A stretch of DNA of 47,159 nt, from the NCBI GenBank assembly GCA_938083195.1, contig CALKCK010000022.1:1-47159 (forward strand), in the 5' to 3' direction. The position numbers and the translations under genes were made by a program. This DNA is from an uncultured Pirellulaceae bacterium (lineage in GTDB: Bacteria > Planctomycetota > Planctomycetia > Pirellulales > Pirellulaceae). Below are positions 16,737 to 25,834 of the stretch, piece after piece (position 1 is the first letter of the stretch; each line of letters begins with the position of its first letter). The notes beneath the pieces are model-generated. The model was not told the DNA's origin. It saw only the letters and a program-made list of their open reading frames with translations, and ran no database searches.

Positions 16737-18131
16737 ATGTTCGACCGCATTCACCTCGCGACCGTACTGCCTCTTGGCGTACTGCTGGCTTGTCTCTCAG
16801 TTGTCTCTGCTGAATTGCACGCTCAAACGGTGACGGCGGTACCAAAGGGAATCAGCCAGCAGTTTAAACTTGACCCGTTTTATAAAAAACATATCGGTGT
16901 TCAGGGCTTGCCGATTGTTGGTTCAGAAATGGTATCGGATGCAGCCCTTCAAGAAGCTGCATGGATTGTGACACGAATGATCGGGCATCGCCCTGAAATC
17001 CTTGCTGCGATGGCATCCAATAACACTCGACTTGCAGTCATGGCCTACAACGAATTCACTACCGACGTACCTGAACATCGTCATTTAACGCCCCGTGTTT
17101 TTTGGGACCGCCGCGCTCGAGGCCTTGGCGCAACCCCTTCTGCTCCCGCTGTAAGCTGTGCCGAAGAAAACCTTTTAGAACATCCTAACGATCCCTATTT
17201 CGAAGAGTGCATTTGCATTCACGAATTCGCCCACGCAATTCATCAAATGGGAATGAAAGACATTGACCCTACTTTTGATAAACGACTCAAAGAAACATTT
17301 GAACAAGCGATTGAGTCTGGCAAATGGAAAAACACCTACGCTGCCGGGAATCACATGGAATACTGGGCCGAGGGAGTGCAATCTTGGTTTGATGACAATC
17401 GAGAAAGTGATGCGCTTCACAATCACGTAAACACCCGACAGGAATTGATCCAATACGACCCCTCGCTCGCCAGGTTATGCCAACAAGTTTTTGGAGATTC
17501 CCCCTGGCGTTATCAAAAACCAAGTCAACGGGCGAATGCTGATAAAAAGCATCTGCAAGGTATTCGCTCCGAAGATCTACCGCGATTTCAATGGCGGAAA
17601 GAGAACATTCCAGTCAAACCAAGAGTTTTAATCCAGACCACCGAAGGTGATATTGAATTAGAAATCGACGCTGACAAAGCGCCCCTGACTGCACAGAATT
17701 TTTTACATTACGTCCACGAGGGCCTCTATTCTGATGGCGGTTTTCACCGCTCAGTCACTCTCACTAATCAAGAGAATTCAAAAGTAAAAATTCAGGTAAT
17801 TCAAGGGAAAGCCAATGCCTTGAAACGCGACCAATTTTCACCTGCCATCGCGCTGGAGGACACGAGACATACAGGCTTGAAACATCTCAATGGCGTAATA
17901 TCCATGGCTCGCTCAAAACCCAACTCGGCGACCGATCAGTTTTTCATATGTATAGAAGACCAACCAGAACTTGATTTCGGGGGGCGTCGCAATCCTGATG
18001 GACAAGGATTTGCCGCATTTGGGCGAGTAACGAAAGGAATGGAGGTTGTAAAAAAAATTCACAACGCTCCCGCGAAACAGCAGAACCTAGCCCCAGAAAT
18101 CAAGATTCAGCGGGCGATCCGACTCAACTAA
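16737..18131 (+). CDS. Exported zincin-like domain fused to cyclophilin peptidyl-prolyl isomerase
   Basis: This 464-aa protein has a signal peptide (residues 1-29, ending ELHAQ). It has an N-terminal zincin-like domain (about 30-265) with H162-E-F-A-H166 as the zinc motif and a downstream NHMEYWAEGVQSWF, where E208 or E212 would be the third ligand. A cyclophilin domain (about 295-460) follows, with VLIQTTEGDIELEI, GVISMARSKPNSATDQFFI and a FAAFGRVTKGMEVVKKIH end. The cyclophilin half should speed cis-trans proline isomerisation in the periplasm. The zincin half also contains HRHLTPRVFWDRRARGLG, from memory seen in planctomycete and fungal proteins of unknown activity. Combining a metalloprotease-like fold with a foldase suggests envelope protein quality control, which is inference. 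Confidence 0.85.
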   Translation: MFDRIHLATVLPLGVLLACLSVVSAELHAQTVTAVPKGISQQFKLDPFYKKHIGVQGLPIVGSEMVSDAALQEAAWIVTRMIGHRPEILAAMASNNTRLAVMAYNEFTTDVPEHRHLTPRVFWDRRARGLGATPSAPAVSCAEENLLEHPNDPYFEECICIHEFAHAIHQMGMKDIDPTFDKRLKETFEQAIESGKWKNTYAAGNHMEYWAEGVQSWFDDNRESDALHNHVNTRQELIQYDPSLARLCQQVFGDSPWRYQKPSQRANADKKHLQGIRSEDLPRFQWRKENIPVKPRVLIQTTEGDIELEIDADKAPLTAQNFLHYVHEGLYSDGGFHRSVTLTNQENSKVKIQVIQGKANALKRDQFSPAIALEDTRHTGLKHLNGVISMARSKPNSATDQFFICIEDQPELDFGGRRNPDGQGFAAFGRVTKGMEVVKKIHNAPAKQQNLAPEIKIQRAIRLN

Positions 18132-18181
18132 ATTTAGGTCGACACTCACCGCGTTGAATCCTGTTCAGCCATTTTCGAACA

Positions 18182-20332
18182 CTACTCTTCGCTTGCCTTC
18201 GGGAACAATCGCTCTTTCAGATAAGAATAAGCCAAGGCCTGCATATAGGCTCGTTGCTTATTATTAGCCGCCCCTCCATGACCTCCCTCGATGTTCTCAT
18301 AATAGGTAACATCATGCCCTTGGTCATACATTTTCGCCATCATTTTTCGCGCATGCCCCGGATGAACACGATCATCACGCGTGGACGTTGTAAACAGGAC
18401 TGCCGGATAATCAACATTCGGATCAATGTTTTGATAAGGAGAGAAGGTCTTGATAAAATCCCATTCCCCCGGTGCATCGGGATTCCCATACTCTGCCATC
18501 CAACTCGCTCCGGCAAGCAATAAATGATACCTCTTCATATCAAGTAGTGGGACTTGGCAGACCGCAGCACTAAACAAGTCAGGGTAAAGTGCGACCATAT
18601 TACCCACCAAAAGACCGCCGTTGGAACCACCCTGTATTCCCAGACGCGCCTTGCACGTAACTTTGCGTTTAACCAAATCTTCTGCAACCGCAGCGAAATC
18701 TTCGTAAGCTTTCAATCGGTTCTGTTTTAACGCCGCTTGATGCCAACGTGGCCCGTACTCGCCGCCGCCACGAATGTTGGCGACCACGTAAACACCACCT
18801 TGGCTAGTCCAAGCGCGACCGACGCTCGCTTGATAACCCGGCGTCAACGAAATCTCAAATCCACCGTATCCGTACAATAGTGTTGGATTGTCGCCATCCA
18901 ACACAAGATCCTTTTTCGACACCATGAAATAAGGAACCTGAGTACCATCTTTGCTTGTGGCAAAATGCTGGTTAACTTTCAGCCCATCGGCTTGGTAAAG
19001 CGGCGTTAACTGCTTTAGCTGCTCAGGTTTTTCGCCAATCTCACCGTAATAAAGTGTCGTTGGAGTCAGATACCCGCTCGACGTCATCCAGTACGCATCT
19101 GATTCATCAGCATCGACTGCCCTCACTCCAACCGTTCCAATTTCGGGAGCTCCCTCAAGAAGCCGCTTCTGCCACCCAGTATCCGTGGAAGTCATTACAT
19201 AGATTCGATTCTTGACGTCTTCTAACACATTCAATATCAAATGCTTGCGAGTCAATGTATAGCTCGCCAAAGAACTGTTTTCAGTCGGCTCAAAAGCAAT
19301 CTCAAAAGATCTGCCCCCTGCCATGAAATCATCAAACTTGATGACCAACAACGAACCAGCCTGATAGTCGACCCCTCCGATACTCCAAGGCTCCCGAAGC
19401 TCTAACAGTAAATTCTCTTTCGATACATTTTTATTCGCACTGTTGGGAGCATCAATCTTCTGCAAATCGCCATCATCTGTCCTGAGATAAAGTTCGTCGT
19501 TATAAAAGGCCAGCGTACGTTGAACAAAATTCCGTTCGAATCCAGGAGTGTCGTCGTGCATCGCGCCGATGTACATATCATCGACTGCACCTTCGTAAAC
19601 GATCTCTGCTTCGTCCATTGGCTGACCGCGGCGCCACAATTTTGCAATCCGCGGATAACCAGAGGAGGTCATCGTTCCTTCCCCAAAATCGGTGTAGATA
19701 AAGACCGAATCCTGATCAATCCAACTAATATTTCCCTTAGCTTCGGAACGATTAAAACCCTCTTTTAAAAACTCACGGCGATTCATGTCAAATTCACGAG
19801 TCACCGATGCATCAGCACCACCGCGAGACAACCCAATCAGCGCCCGCTCGAACCCCGGCCGTAAGATAGAAGCACCATCCCAAACCCAATTCTCATTTTC
19901 ACGCTCCGCTAACTCGTCCAGGTCGAGAATAGTTTCCCATTGCGGATCAGCCTTTCGATACTCTGCAAGCGTAGTGCGTCGCCAGATTCCCCGCTCGTGA
20001 TCTCTGTCTCGCCAAAAGTTGTAATAGAAATCGCCCGCTTTCGAGACAAAAGGAATTCGCTCATCGGAATCAAGAATTTTAAGTAAATCCCCTTCTAGGT
20101 TTTTGAAATCCGAAGAAGCTTCAAAATGATCCTGAGTCGTTTTATTTTTTTGCCGCACCCAATCTAGCGAACGGGCCCCGGTAACATCTTCTAGCCAAAG
20201 ATAGGGATCTTCTTGCTCCGTCACATCTGAGACCTTAGGGTTTTCTTTCGATTTACCATCGTCGCCAACCTGCCCGTGAGCTGAAGCTACCACCGCCGCC
20301 ACCATTATGAAAATTAGAAAACGAATCATCAT
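18182..20332 (-). CDS. Prolyl oligopeptidase family serine peptidase (S9A)
   Basis: This 716-aa protein has a signal peptide (cleavage after about residue 20), a seven-bladed propeller (about 60-430) and an alpha/beta hydrolase domain. The catalytic triad is S570 in GIQGGSNGGL, D653 or D654 in STRDDRVHP, and H685 in EGGHGG. The N-terminal DPYLWLEDVTG and the hydrolase entry YGYGGFEISLTPGYQ are typical of S9A. It cleaves short peptides after proline and, being exported, probably helps digest periplasmic peptides. All key residues are present and the length is normal. It converges with the zincin-cyclophilin gene. No regulatory site was seen. Confidence 0.95.
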   Translation of the reverse strand: MMIRFLIFIMVAAVVASAHGQVGDDGKSKENPKVSDVTEQEDPYLWLEDVTGARSLDWVRQKNKTTQDHFEASSDFKNLEGDLLKILDSDERIPFVSKAGDFYYNFWRDRDHERGIWRRTTLAEYRKADPQWETILDLDELAERENENWVWDGASILRPGFERALIGLSRGGADASVTREFDMNRREFLKEGFNRSEAKGNISWIDQDSVFIYTDFGEGTMTSSGYPRIAKLWRRGQPMDEAEIVYEGAVDDMYIGAMHDDTPGFERNFVQRTLAFYNDELYLRTDDGDLQKIDAPNSANKNVSKENLLLELREPWSIGGVDYQAGSLLVIKFDDFMAGGRSFEIAFEPTENSSLASYTLTRKHLILNVLEDVKNRIYVMTSTDTGWQKRLLEGAPEIGTVGVRAVDADESDAYWMTSSGYLTPTTLYYGEIGEKPEQLKQLTPLYQADGLKVNQHFATSKDGTQVPYFMVSKKDLVLDGDNPTLLYGYGGFEISLTPGYQASVGRAWTSQGGVYVVANIRGGGEYGPRWHQAALKQNRLKAYEDFAAVAEDLVKRKVTCKARLGIQGGSNGGLLVGNMVALYPDLFSAAVCQVPLLDMKRYHLLLAGASWMAEYGNPDAPGEWDFIKTFSPYQNIDPNVDYPAVLFTTSTRDDRVHPGHARKMMAKMYDQGHDVTYYENIEGGHGGAANNKQRAYMQALAYSYLKERLFPKASEE

Positions 20333-20572
20333 TCACACCTTATTGGTTTCAACCAAAAACTAGAGGCATTATTATACCGCATCAGCGAATTCTGACGAGC
20401 AGAGATGCTGAAGATTCCAACCCGCTGCTAAACGCAGGGCTATCGTAGACCGGAATAGTGCAAATCGAAAAATCGATAAGGCATCACTAGACTCGACTAT
20501 TACTGCATCGGCAATCAAGGCGTTACTGAGAGCTATGCCGGTAACTCGCCGCTGCTCAGCGGTGACAGTGAT

Positions 20573-21574
20573 TCAATTCTGAAACGTAGCCTTCATTCGA
20601 TTGATATCACGGAGACTCCCCATCACCAGCAGCGTGTCACTCGCCTGAAGGACGTCAGTCGACGACGGATTAAACTGAAAATCACCTTCCAATTTTTGAA
20701 TGCCTACGACCAGCAGATTAAATTGCTCCTTAATTCTCGACTCGGCTAAGGCAAGTCCTGCCAGTCCACTGTTTGGACCAACACGAAACTCATCCAACTC
20801 CATCTCGAGATACGAAGCTTCTGCAAACAACTCCACCATCGCCGCCGTCGTCGGGCGAGAAATCATACGCTCCATTTGCTGGGCGCCGATTCGATGCGGC
20901 ATTACCACCTTATCTGCACCAGCCTGACGTAGCTTCCCACAGCTCGACTCATGCTCAGATTTAGCAATAATCTGCACATCCGCACGAAGATTTCGTCCCG
21001 TCAGCGTAATAAAAACATTTTCGGCATCCGTTGGGAGCGAAGTCACCAACGCTCTGGCTGTATCAAAGTGAGCTAATTTCAAAATCTCCTCCGAGGTAGC
21101 ATCCCCGTTTATCGACAGTAAACCAGACTCCTGCGCCAAACGAGATTTTTCTGCATCAATATCCACCACTACGAAAGGAATCTTTCGATGTTCTAATTGC
21201 GAAACAAGATCACGTCCCATCTTCCCATACCCGCAGATGATTACATGATTCTCCAAACGTTCGATTTCTTTTGTCATTTTTCTTCTGCCAAACGCGCGTT
21301 CGACTTCTCCTTCAAGAAGTAATTGAATGAAACCACCAAACGTGTAAACCGACGAAGATACACCAAATACTATCAGCAGCATCGTTAGTATTTGGATCGC
21401 GTCAGAGGAATTGGAATTCTCTCCGTAACCAACAGTGGACACAGTAATGAACACCATCCAAACGGAATCCAACCAGTCATATTCCCCAAGATAATGATAG
21501 CCGAGAATGGAAACAACAAACACGATCGCTAGCGAAAGTGCACCTATTCGAATTCGTTGAAGCGGTGTTTTCAT
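20573..21574 (-). CDS. Potassium channel with RCK (TrkA-N/TrkA-C) domains
   Basis: This 333-aa protein has helix 1 (about residues 9-27), a pore loop with selectivity filter TVGYG at 47-51, and helix 2 (about 62-82). A Rossmann RCK domain follows, starting HVIICGYGKMGRDLV (GxGxxG nucleotide-binding loop) and holding VVDIDAEKSRL. A TrkA-C domain (about 245-330) closes the protein. This is the architecture of MthK-type ligand-gated channels, which are tetramers of a two-helix pore opened by ligand binding to the RCK ring. It conducts K+ across the inner membrane. The filter reads TVGYGE, where the residue after the second Gly is Glu, not the more common Asp. It stands alone on the minus strand. 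Confidence 0.93.
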   Translation of the reverse strand: MKTPLQRIRIGALSLAIVFVVSILGYHYLGEYDWLDSVWMVFITVSTVGYGENSNSSDAIQILTMLLIVFGVSSSVYTFGGFIQLLLEGEVERAFGRRKMTKEIERLENHVIICGYGKMGRDLVSQLEHRKIPFVVVDIDAEKSRLAQESGLLSINGDATSEEILKLAHFDTARALVTSLPTDAENVFITLTGRNLRADVQIIAKSEHESSCGKLRQAGADKVVMPHRIGAQQMERMISRPTTAAMVELFAEASYLEMELDEFRVGPNSGLAGLALAESRIKEQFNLLVVGIQKLEGDFQFNPSSTDVLQASDTLLVMGSLRDINRMKATFQN

Positions 21575-21695
21575 TGCCGTTTGCTAATCATTTTCTATTA
21601 ACAGAAGCCTGCAGTTTACAGGACGTTTTCCGAAACGTCGCACGCGGTAATAATTGGTTTACCGTTCCCAGACCAACCACTCAAAGCACCTGTCG

Positions 21696-22919
21696 CTACT
21701 TTTTCCGGAAACGCAAAAAATAGTTCTCCTTAAAACCCTCGATCGTCACCTCTTCTTCGAGTACAAAACCAGCGTCCATTATTTCAGCACGAAAAACTTC
21801 TTTACCAGCGCGGACATGCCCCAACAACCACTCCCGACTTTTACCCGGGACACGATCAAAATCAATCACCACGAATTCTCCACCCGGTTTTAACGCGCGA
21901 TAAATCGAAGACAAAGTCGATTTAGGATACTCAAAATGATGATAGGTATCACAAACGAAAACTAGGTCTACCGATTGCGGAGGCAAGTTAATGCTATTCT
22001 CAGCACATAAGACACCAGTGATATTATTGAGATTCATCGCGTCTGACTGGCGATTGATATGCTCGATGAAGCGAGGTGAAATGTCGACGGCATAAACCCA
22101 ACCCGCCTCACCAACCGACTTTGAAAACATTCGCGAAAAGAGCCCCGTGCCGGCTCCTACATCAGCCACCGAAACCCCTGGCGATATGGTTAGTTCGCCC
22201 AGAATTGCTTTTCTTGCCAAATAAACCTCTCGACTCTCTATCTCAAATCGCTTGACGTAGTCCTCAACACTCATCTCTGGATCAACAAAGTTCTTATTGA
22301 TTCCTGGCTTGACGCTGATCTCACCTTTTTCCATCCCCTGTTTTGACTGCATTCTTTGAATGTAGTCGATCGCCTTTGCCTCGTAGGCCTCCGAATTCAA
22401 ACCAATTTCCTTAGCCTCCGCCAAGGCTTTGCTTAAGGCAACACCTTCATCGAGAACCCGATAGACCAACCAGACACCACCCACTCGACTTCCAGAACCA
22501 CAATGGAGCAGAGTCTTTTGCTGATTTGAGCCCAGTGCATCCCGAACTTGCTGAAACACCCCGTCTGTTAATGAATCAGGGCTTTTGAATGGAATTGCAA
22601 AAAATTCCATGCCTGCAGCTTCGACCGCCCCCTTCTCATCCCAATCGACCTCGCCAGCAGTTCGAAGCGATATTACACGCTTAATTTGCCGACTTTGAAT
22701 CTCTTGCACATCCGCTTTGGAAAACTGACCAGCAAAATAAAGACCTTCCAATTTGTGGACATTCTTGGCAGCACCAAGTTTACCCTCTAAGATAGCAAGC
22801 GGTTTGCCGTTCGCTAACTTCGCATTTTCCTGTAGGTATACGCTACCTGCGTGAGAATACATTGGAACGCTGGCTGTAATCACACAAAGGCACCAAGCAA
22901 TTGTCAACGGTTTCAGCAT
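21696..22919 (-). CDS. Exported DUF442-like phosphatase fused to SAM methyltransferase
   Basis: This 407-aa protein has a signal peptide (about residues 1-24, ending MYSHA). It has a DUF442/beta-lactamase-hydrolase-like phosphatase domain (about 35-165) with active loop LLHCGSGSRVGG (C140, R145) and ISLRTAGEV upstream. A class I methyltransferase domain (about 235-395) follows, with motif I VADVGAGTG, an acidic post-I VDISPRF, CDTYHHFEYP and LKPGGEFVVIDF. Both active sites look intact. The signal peptide is odd because S-adenosylmethionine is cytoplasmic. It lacks the cysteine pairs expected of ArsM. It is divergent from an ArsR-family regulator 135 bases away, so metal- or stress-linked control is possible. 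The substrates of both domains are unknown. Confidence 0.85.
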   Translation of the reverse strand: MLKPLTIAWCLCVITASVPMYSHAGSVYLQENAKLANGKPLAILEGKLGAAKNVHKLEGLYFAGQFSKADVQEIQSRQIKRVISLRTAGEVDWDEKGAVEAAGMEFFAIPFKSPDSLTDGVFQQVRDALGSNQQKTLLHCGSGSRVGGVWLVYRVLDEGVALSKALAEAKEIGLNSEAYEAKAIDYIQRMQSKQGMEKGEISVKPGINKNFVDPEMSVEDYVKRFEIESREVYLARKAILGELTISPGVSVADVGAGTGLFSRMFSKSVGEAGWVYAVDISPRFIEHINRQSDAMNLNNITGVLCAENSINLPPQSVDLVFVCDTYHHFEYPKSTLSSIYRALKPGGEFVVIDFDRVPGKSREWLLGHVRAGKEVFRAEIMDAGFVLEEEVTIEGFKENYFLRFRKK

Positions 22920-22965
22920 TGTTGTCCTTCCAATAATTTTTTCATCAATAAGCCATTTATTTTGG

Positions 22966-23040
22966 CCGATATCATTTATGTTTGTTTAATTTTTTTTTTG
23001 TGACCCAATTCGCATTAACAAATCTAAATATACCGATATC
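22966..23040. promoter_or_regulatory. Candidate operator: two CCGATATC boxes between divergent genes
   Basis: The octamer CCGATATC, which contains the palindrome GATATC, occurs at 22966-22973 and again at 23033-23040. It flanks the spacer between the methyltransferase gene (minus) and the ArsR-type gene (plus). The second copy is 14 bases before the ArsR ATG. ArsR repressors bind AT-rich inverted repeats in such positions, so autoregulation is plausible. Confidence 0.4.
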
Positions 23041-23054
23041 GCTTGGATTTACAA

Positions 23055-23363
23055 ATGAACAAAAAAAGAACCTACAAACCTCTCGACATGGAAGCCTTAG
23101 CCATGGCGGCGGAATGCCTGAAAGCCATTGCCCACCCAAGTCGATTGCAAATAGTTCAACTCCTTTTGACGGGGAAACGATATTCGGTCAACGAGCTTGC
23201 TGAGATTTGCGAGCTCACACAGCCTTCTGCCTCAGATCACTTGAGATTGATGCAACGATGTGGATTTCTGACGAGCACCCGCGAAGGGCGAACAGTTTAT
23301 TATGAAATACTCGAAACTCACTTATACGATTTAATGACTTACATTCAGAAACGTTTTGGCTAA
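23055..23363 (+). CDS. ArsR/SmtB-family winged-helix regulator
   Basis: This 102-aa protein has the family layout: AECLKAIAHPSRLQIVQLLL (helices 1-2), ELAEICELTQPSASDHLRLM (recognition helix-turn-helix), and the wing TSTREGRTVYYEI. The classic As/Cd site ELCVCDL is replaced by EICELTQ, with only one Cys, so arsenite sensing through that site is unlikely. Another metal site or a redox site is possible. The ATG at 23055 is chosen over a TTG at 23043 because the family begins near there. It lies upstream of a metal ATPase on the same strand and divergent from the methyltransferase gene. It probably represses one or both. Confidence 0.92.
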   Translation: MNKKRTYKPLDMEALAMAAECLKAIAHPSRLQIVQLLLTGKRYSVNELAEICELTQPSASDHLRLMQRCGFLTSTREGRTVYYEILETHLYDLMTYIQKRFG

Positions 23364-23776
23364 CCCGTCTCGCCATTAACTCACGCCCGCAGAACAGAAG
23401 AATGCAGGATTCAACCGACCACCAAATTTCTAAAAATTCATTCCTTTCGCATTTGGTATGAATCCAAGCGGTAACGACGCCCGCTTCACAAGCGATGTTG
23501 AAAGATGAAGTTACTGGCGAACTCCCAACCGGAATCTCAGCCTGTTTGTCTAGTTGACGGGCCAACCTCGACTGAATTTTTTAATCTGCTGATCAATTCA
23601 TGGATTCGACTTCTGATCTTCCATTTGTCCCACTCAGCACCCCTTCGACCGTTTCCGTTGCGGCCTACTTTATCGTTGGACACCAACTACTTAGACTTTC
23701 GTTAGGGGCTAAACCTAGTCCCACTGCCGCGGCGTCTTGAGCATTAAAGAGCTTTCTTCTTTATCGGCTTTTAAAA
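23364..23776. other. Intergenic stretch, no gene supported
   Basis: There are 413 bases between the ArsR-type gene and the metal ATPase. I see no convincing coding frame, RNA gene or terminator. The gap is long for an operon, so the ATPase may have its own promoter. Confidence 0.45.
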
Positions 23777-25786
23777 ATGGCAAATGAAACAACTAACTTG
23801 CAACCGCACCGCCACTCTCACGACTGTGGACATTCGGGAATTTTTGGCGAACGAACCGAATTAATTTTTGCGATTCTCTCGGGGGCTTTTCTTGGTAGTA
23901 GTTGGATTTTCGCATTTTTTTCAACTCCCTTTGAGTACCTTCTGCCGGTCTATATCTTGTCTTACATTTTTGGCGGGTATTACACACTCATCGAGTCATT
24001 CAGCAAGCTAAAGCTCCAACAGTTCGAGATTGATTTCTTGATGCTGGTTGCCGCAATCGGTGCTGCCGTTCTTGGCAACTGGGCCGAGGGTGCATTACTG
24101 CTATTCCTTTTCAGCCTCTCTCATGCCCTCGAGCATATGGCAATGGGTAAGGCGCGAAACGCAATCGAATCGCTCGCAAGCCTTGCTCCTGATGTCGCGC
24201 TCGTCCGCCGCAATCAGCAAGAAATCCAAGTTTTGATTGCCGAATTAGAAATTGGCGATACTGTCATCGTGAAACCCAACGAACGTGTTGCTGCTGACGG
24301 CTTTGTAACAAAAGGCCAAACCAGTATCGATCAATCACCCATTACTGGTGAAAGCCTTCCGGTCGAAAAATCACCGGTCAATGATCTTCAGTGGGCAAAA
24401 GACCATGAGTCACACCTTCCGTTTGAAAATCGGGTATTTGCCGGCACGATCAACCAGCAGGGCGCGATCGAAATTCTTGTCACACGCTTGGCCACTGAAA
24501 CCGCACTTGCTCGCGTCGTCGTGATGGTGAATGAGGCTGAAAACCAACAATCGGAAACTCAACGATTTGCTCAAAGGTTCGAACGAGTTTTTGTTCCCGT
24601 GGTGTTAATCTTCGTCACCGCTCTACTCTTCGCCTGGGTATTAATTTCCGAGACCGCTGCTGAGTCTTTTTATCGTGCAATGGCGGTTCTGGTTGCGGCA
24701 AGCCCGTGCGCTTTAGCCATTTCGACGCCCAGTGCAGTTCTCAGCGGTGTCGCCCGAGCAGCCCGAGGCGGTGTCCTGATCAAAGGCGGCGGCCCCCTCG
24801 AGGAATTAGGACTAATTAAATCAATCGCCTTTGATAAAACGGGGACTCTGACCGAAGGAAAACCAAGCGTCACTGATGTCGTCCCAGTGGATGGAGTCAG
24901 CGAAACCGAACTGCTAATCACGGCAGTCTCCGTCGAACGATTAAGTGACCACCCGCTTGCTGCAGCTCTAGTTCGCGATTCCATTGATCGGCTACCTGCT
25001 GAAATGCATCCATCCTCTCCATCCTTCCCAACTGCCGAAAATCTTGTAAGCAAGACAGGGCAGGGCGTAACCGCAACCTTAAATAAGAAATTTATTTCCA
25101 TCGGGAAAAGCTCTTTCTTTTCCTCCATCACTCCATCAAAAGATGATCAAGCATTCTTCGACTCGGTTGCCGAACTCGAACGTCAGGGACGGACAGTCAT
25201 GGCTGTCAAACAAGATGAACGCTTTCTTGGTTTCATTGGACTAATGGATAAACCGCGCGTCGGTGCCAAAGAAACAATTACTAAACTTCGTAGTATTGGA
25301 ATTGAAAGCATGTCAATGCTTTCCGGTGACAATCAAAATGTCGCCAACGCGATCGCCCACTCTGTCGGTGTAAACCAAGCATTTGGCGACCTAATGCCCG
25401 CCGATAAAGTCGAAAAAATCAAACAATTACAATACGATGGCCCTGTCGGAATGGTGGGAGACGGTGTCAATGATGCACCGGCTATGGCAACAGCCGACAT
25501 TGGAATTGCCATGGGTGCCGCTGGATCGGATGTCGCCTTGGAAACTGCCGACATCGCATTAATGTCTGACGATTTGGAAAAACTTCCATTCGCAATCGGA
25601 CTCAGCAAAATGACAAAAAACATCATCATTCAAAATCTCTGGATCAGTTTAGGAATGATCGGCTGTTTAGTTCCCGCCACGTTGTTCGGGCTGCAAATCG
25701 GCCCAGCGGTAATTCTTCACGAAGGCTCCACTTTCGTTGTAGTACTCAACGCACTGCGATTACTTGGTTTCAACGAAAAAAACTGA
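23777..25786 (+). CDS. P1B-4-like metal-transporting ATPase
   Basis: This 669-aa protein has a short His-rich N-terminus (HRHSHDCGHSG) with no CxxC metal-binding domain. It has an actuator domain with DQSPITGESLPV, the membrane metal motif S309-P310-C311, the phosphorylation site D353 in FDKTGTLTEG, an ATP-binding domain, MVGDGVNDAPA, and a final helix with H648-EGST. SPC plus HEG(G/S)T marks subgroup P1B-4, whose members export Co, Ni, Zn or Fe. The more common CPC pumps for Cu or Zn/Cd lack this pair. It pumps metal out of the cytosol at the expense of ATP. The upstream ArsR-type regulator fits a metal-responsive unit. The exact metal cannot be told from sequence. Confidence 0.92.
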   Translation: MANETTNLQPHRHSHDCGHSGIFGERTELIFAILSGAFLGSSWIFAFFSTPFEYLLPVYILSYIFGGYYTLIESFSKLKLQQFEIDFLMLVAAIGAAVLGNWAEGALLLFLFSLSHALEHMAMGKARNAIESLASLAPDVALVRRNQQEIQVLIAELEIGDTVIVKPNERVAADGFVTKGQTSIDQSPITGESLPVEKSPVNDLQWAKDHESHLPFENRVFAGTINQQGAIEILVTRLATETALARVVVMVNEAENQQSETQRFAQRFERVFVPVVLIFVTALLFAWVLISETAAESFYRAMAVLVAASPCALAISTPSAVLSGVARAARGGVLIKGGGPLEELGLIKSIAFDKTGTLTEGKPSVTDVVPVDGVSETELLITAVSVERLSDHPLAAALVRDSIDRLPAEMHPSSPSFPTAENLVSKTGQGVTATLNKKFISIGKSSFFSSITPSKDDQAFFDSVAELERQGRTVMAVKQDERFLGFIGLMDKPRVGAKETITKLRSIGIESMSMLSGDNQNVANAIAHSVGVNQAFGDLMPADKVEKIKQLQYDGPVGMVGDGVNDAPAMATADIGIAMGAAGSDVALETADIALMSDDLEKLPFAIGLSKMTKNIIIQNLWISLGMIGCLVPATLFGLQIGPAVILHEGSTFVVVLNALRLLGFNEKN

Positions 25787-25834
25787 ACTCGTTAAATTTA
25801 TCAAACCATCAGTGAGCGAGGCAATTCATTCCCC

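Noticed and set aside
20549..20566. GC-rich hairpin just after the potassium channel gene
   Set aside because: The loop is very short and no T run follows on the minus strand, so a terminator call is not supported.
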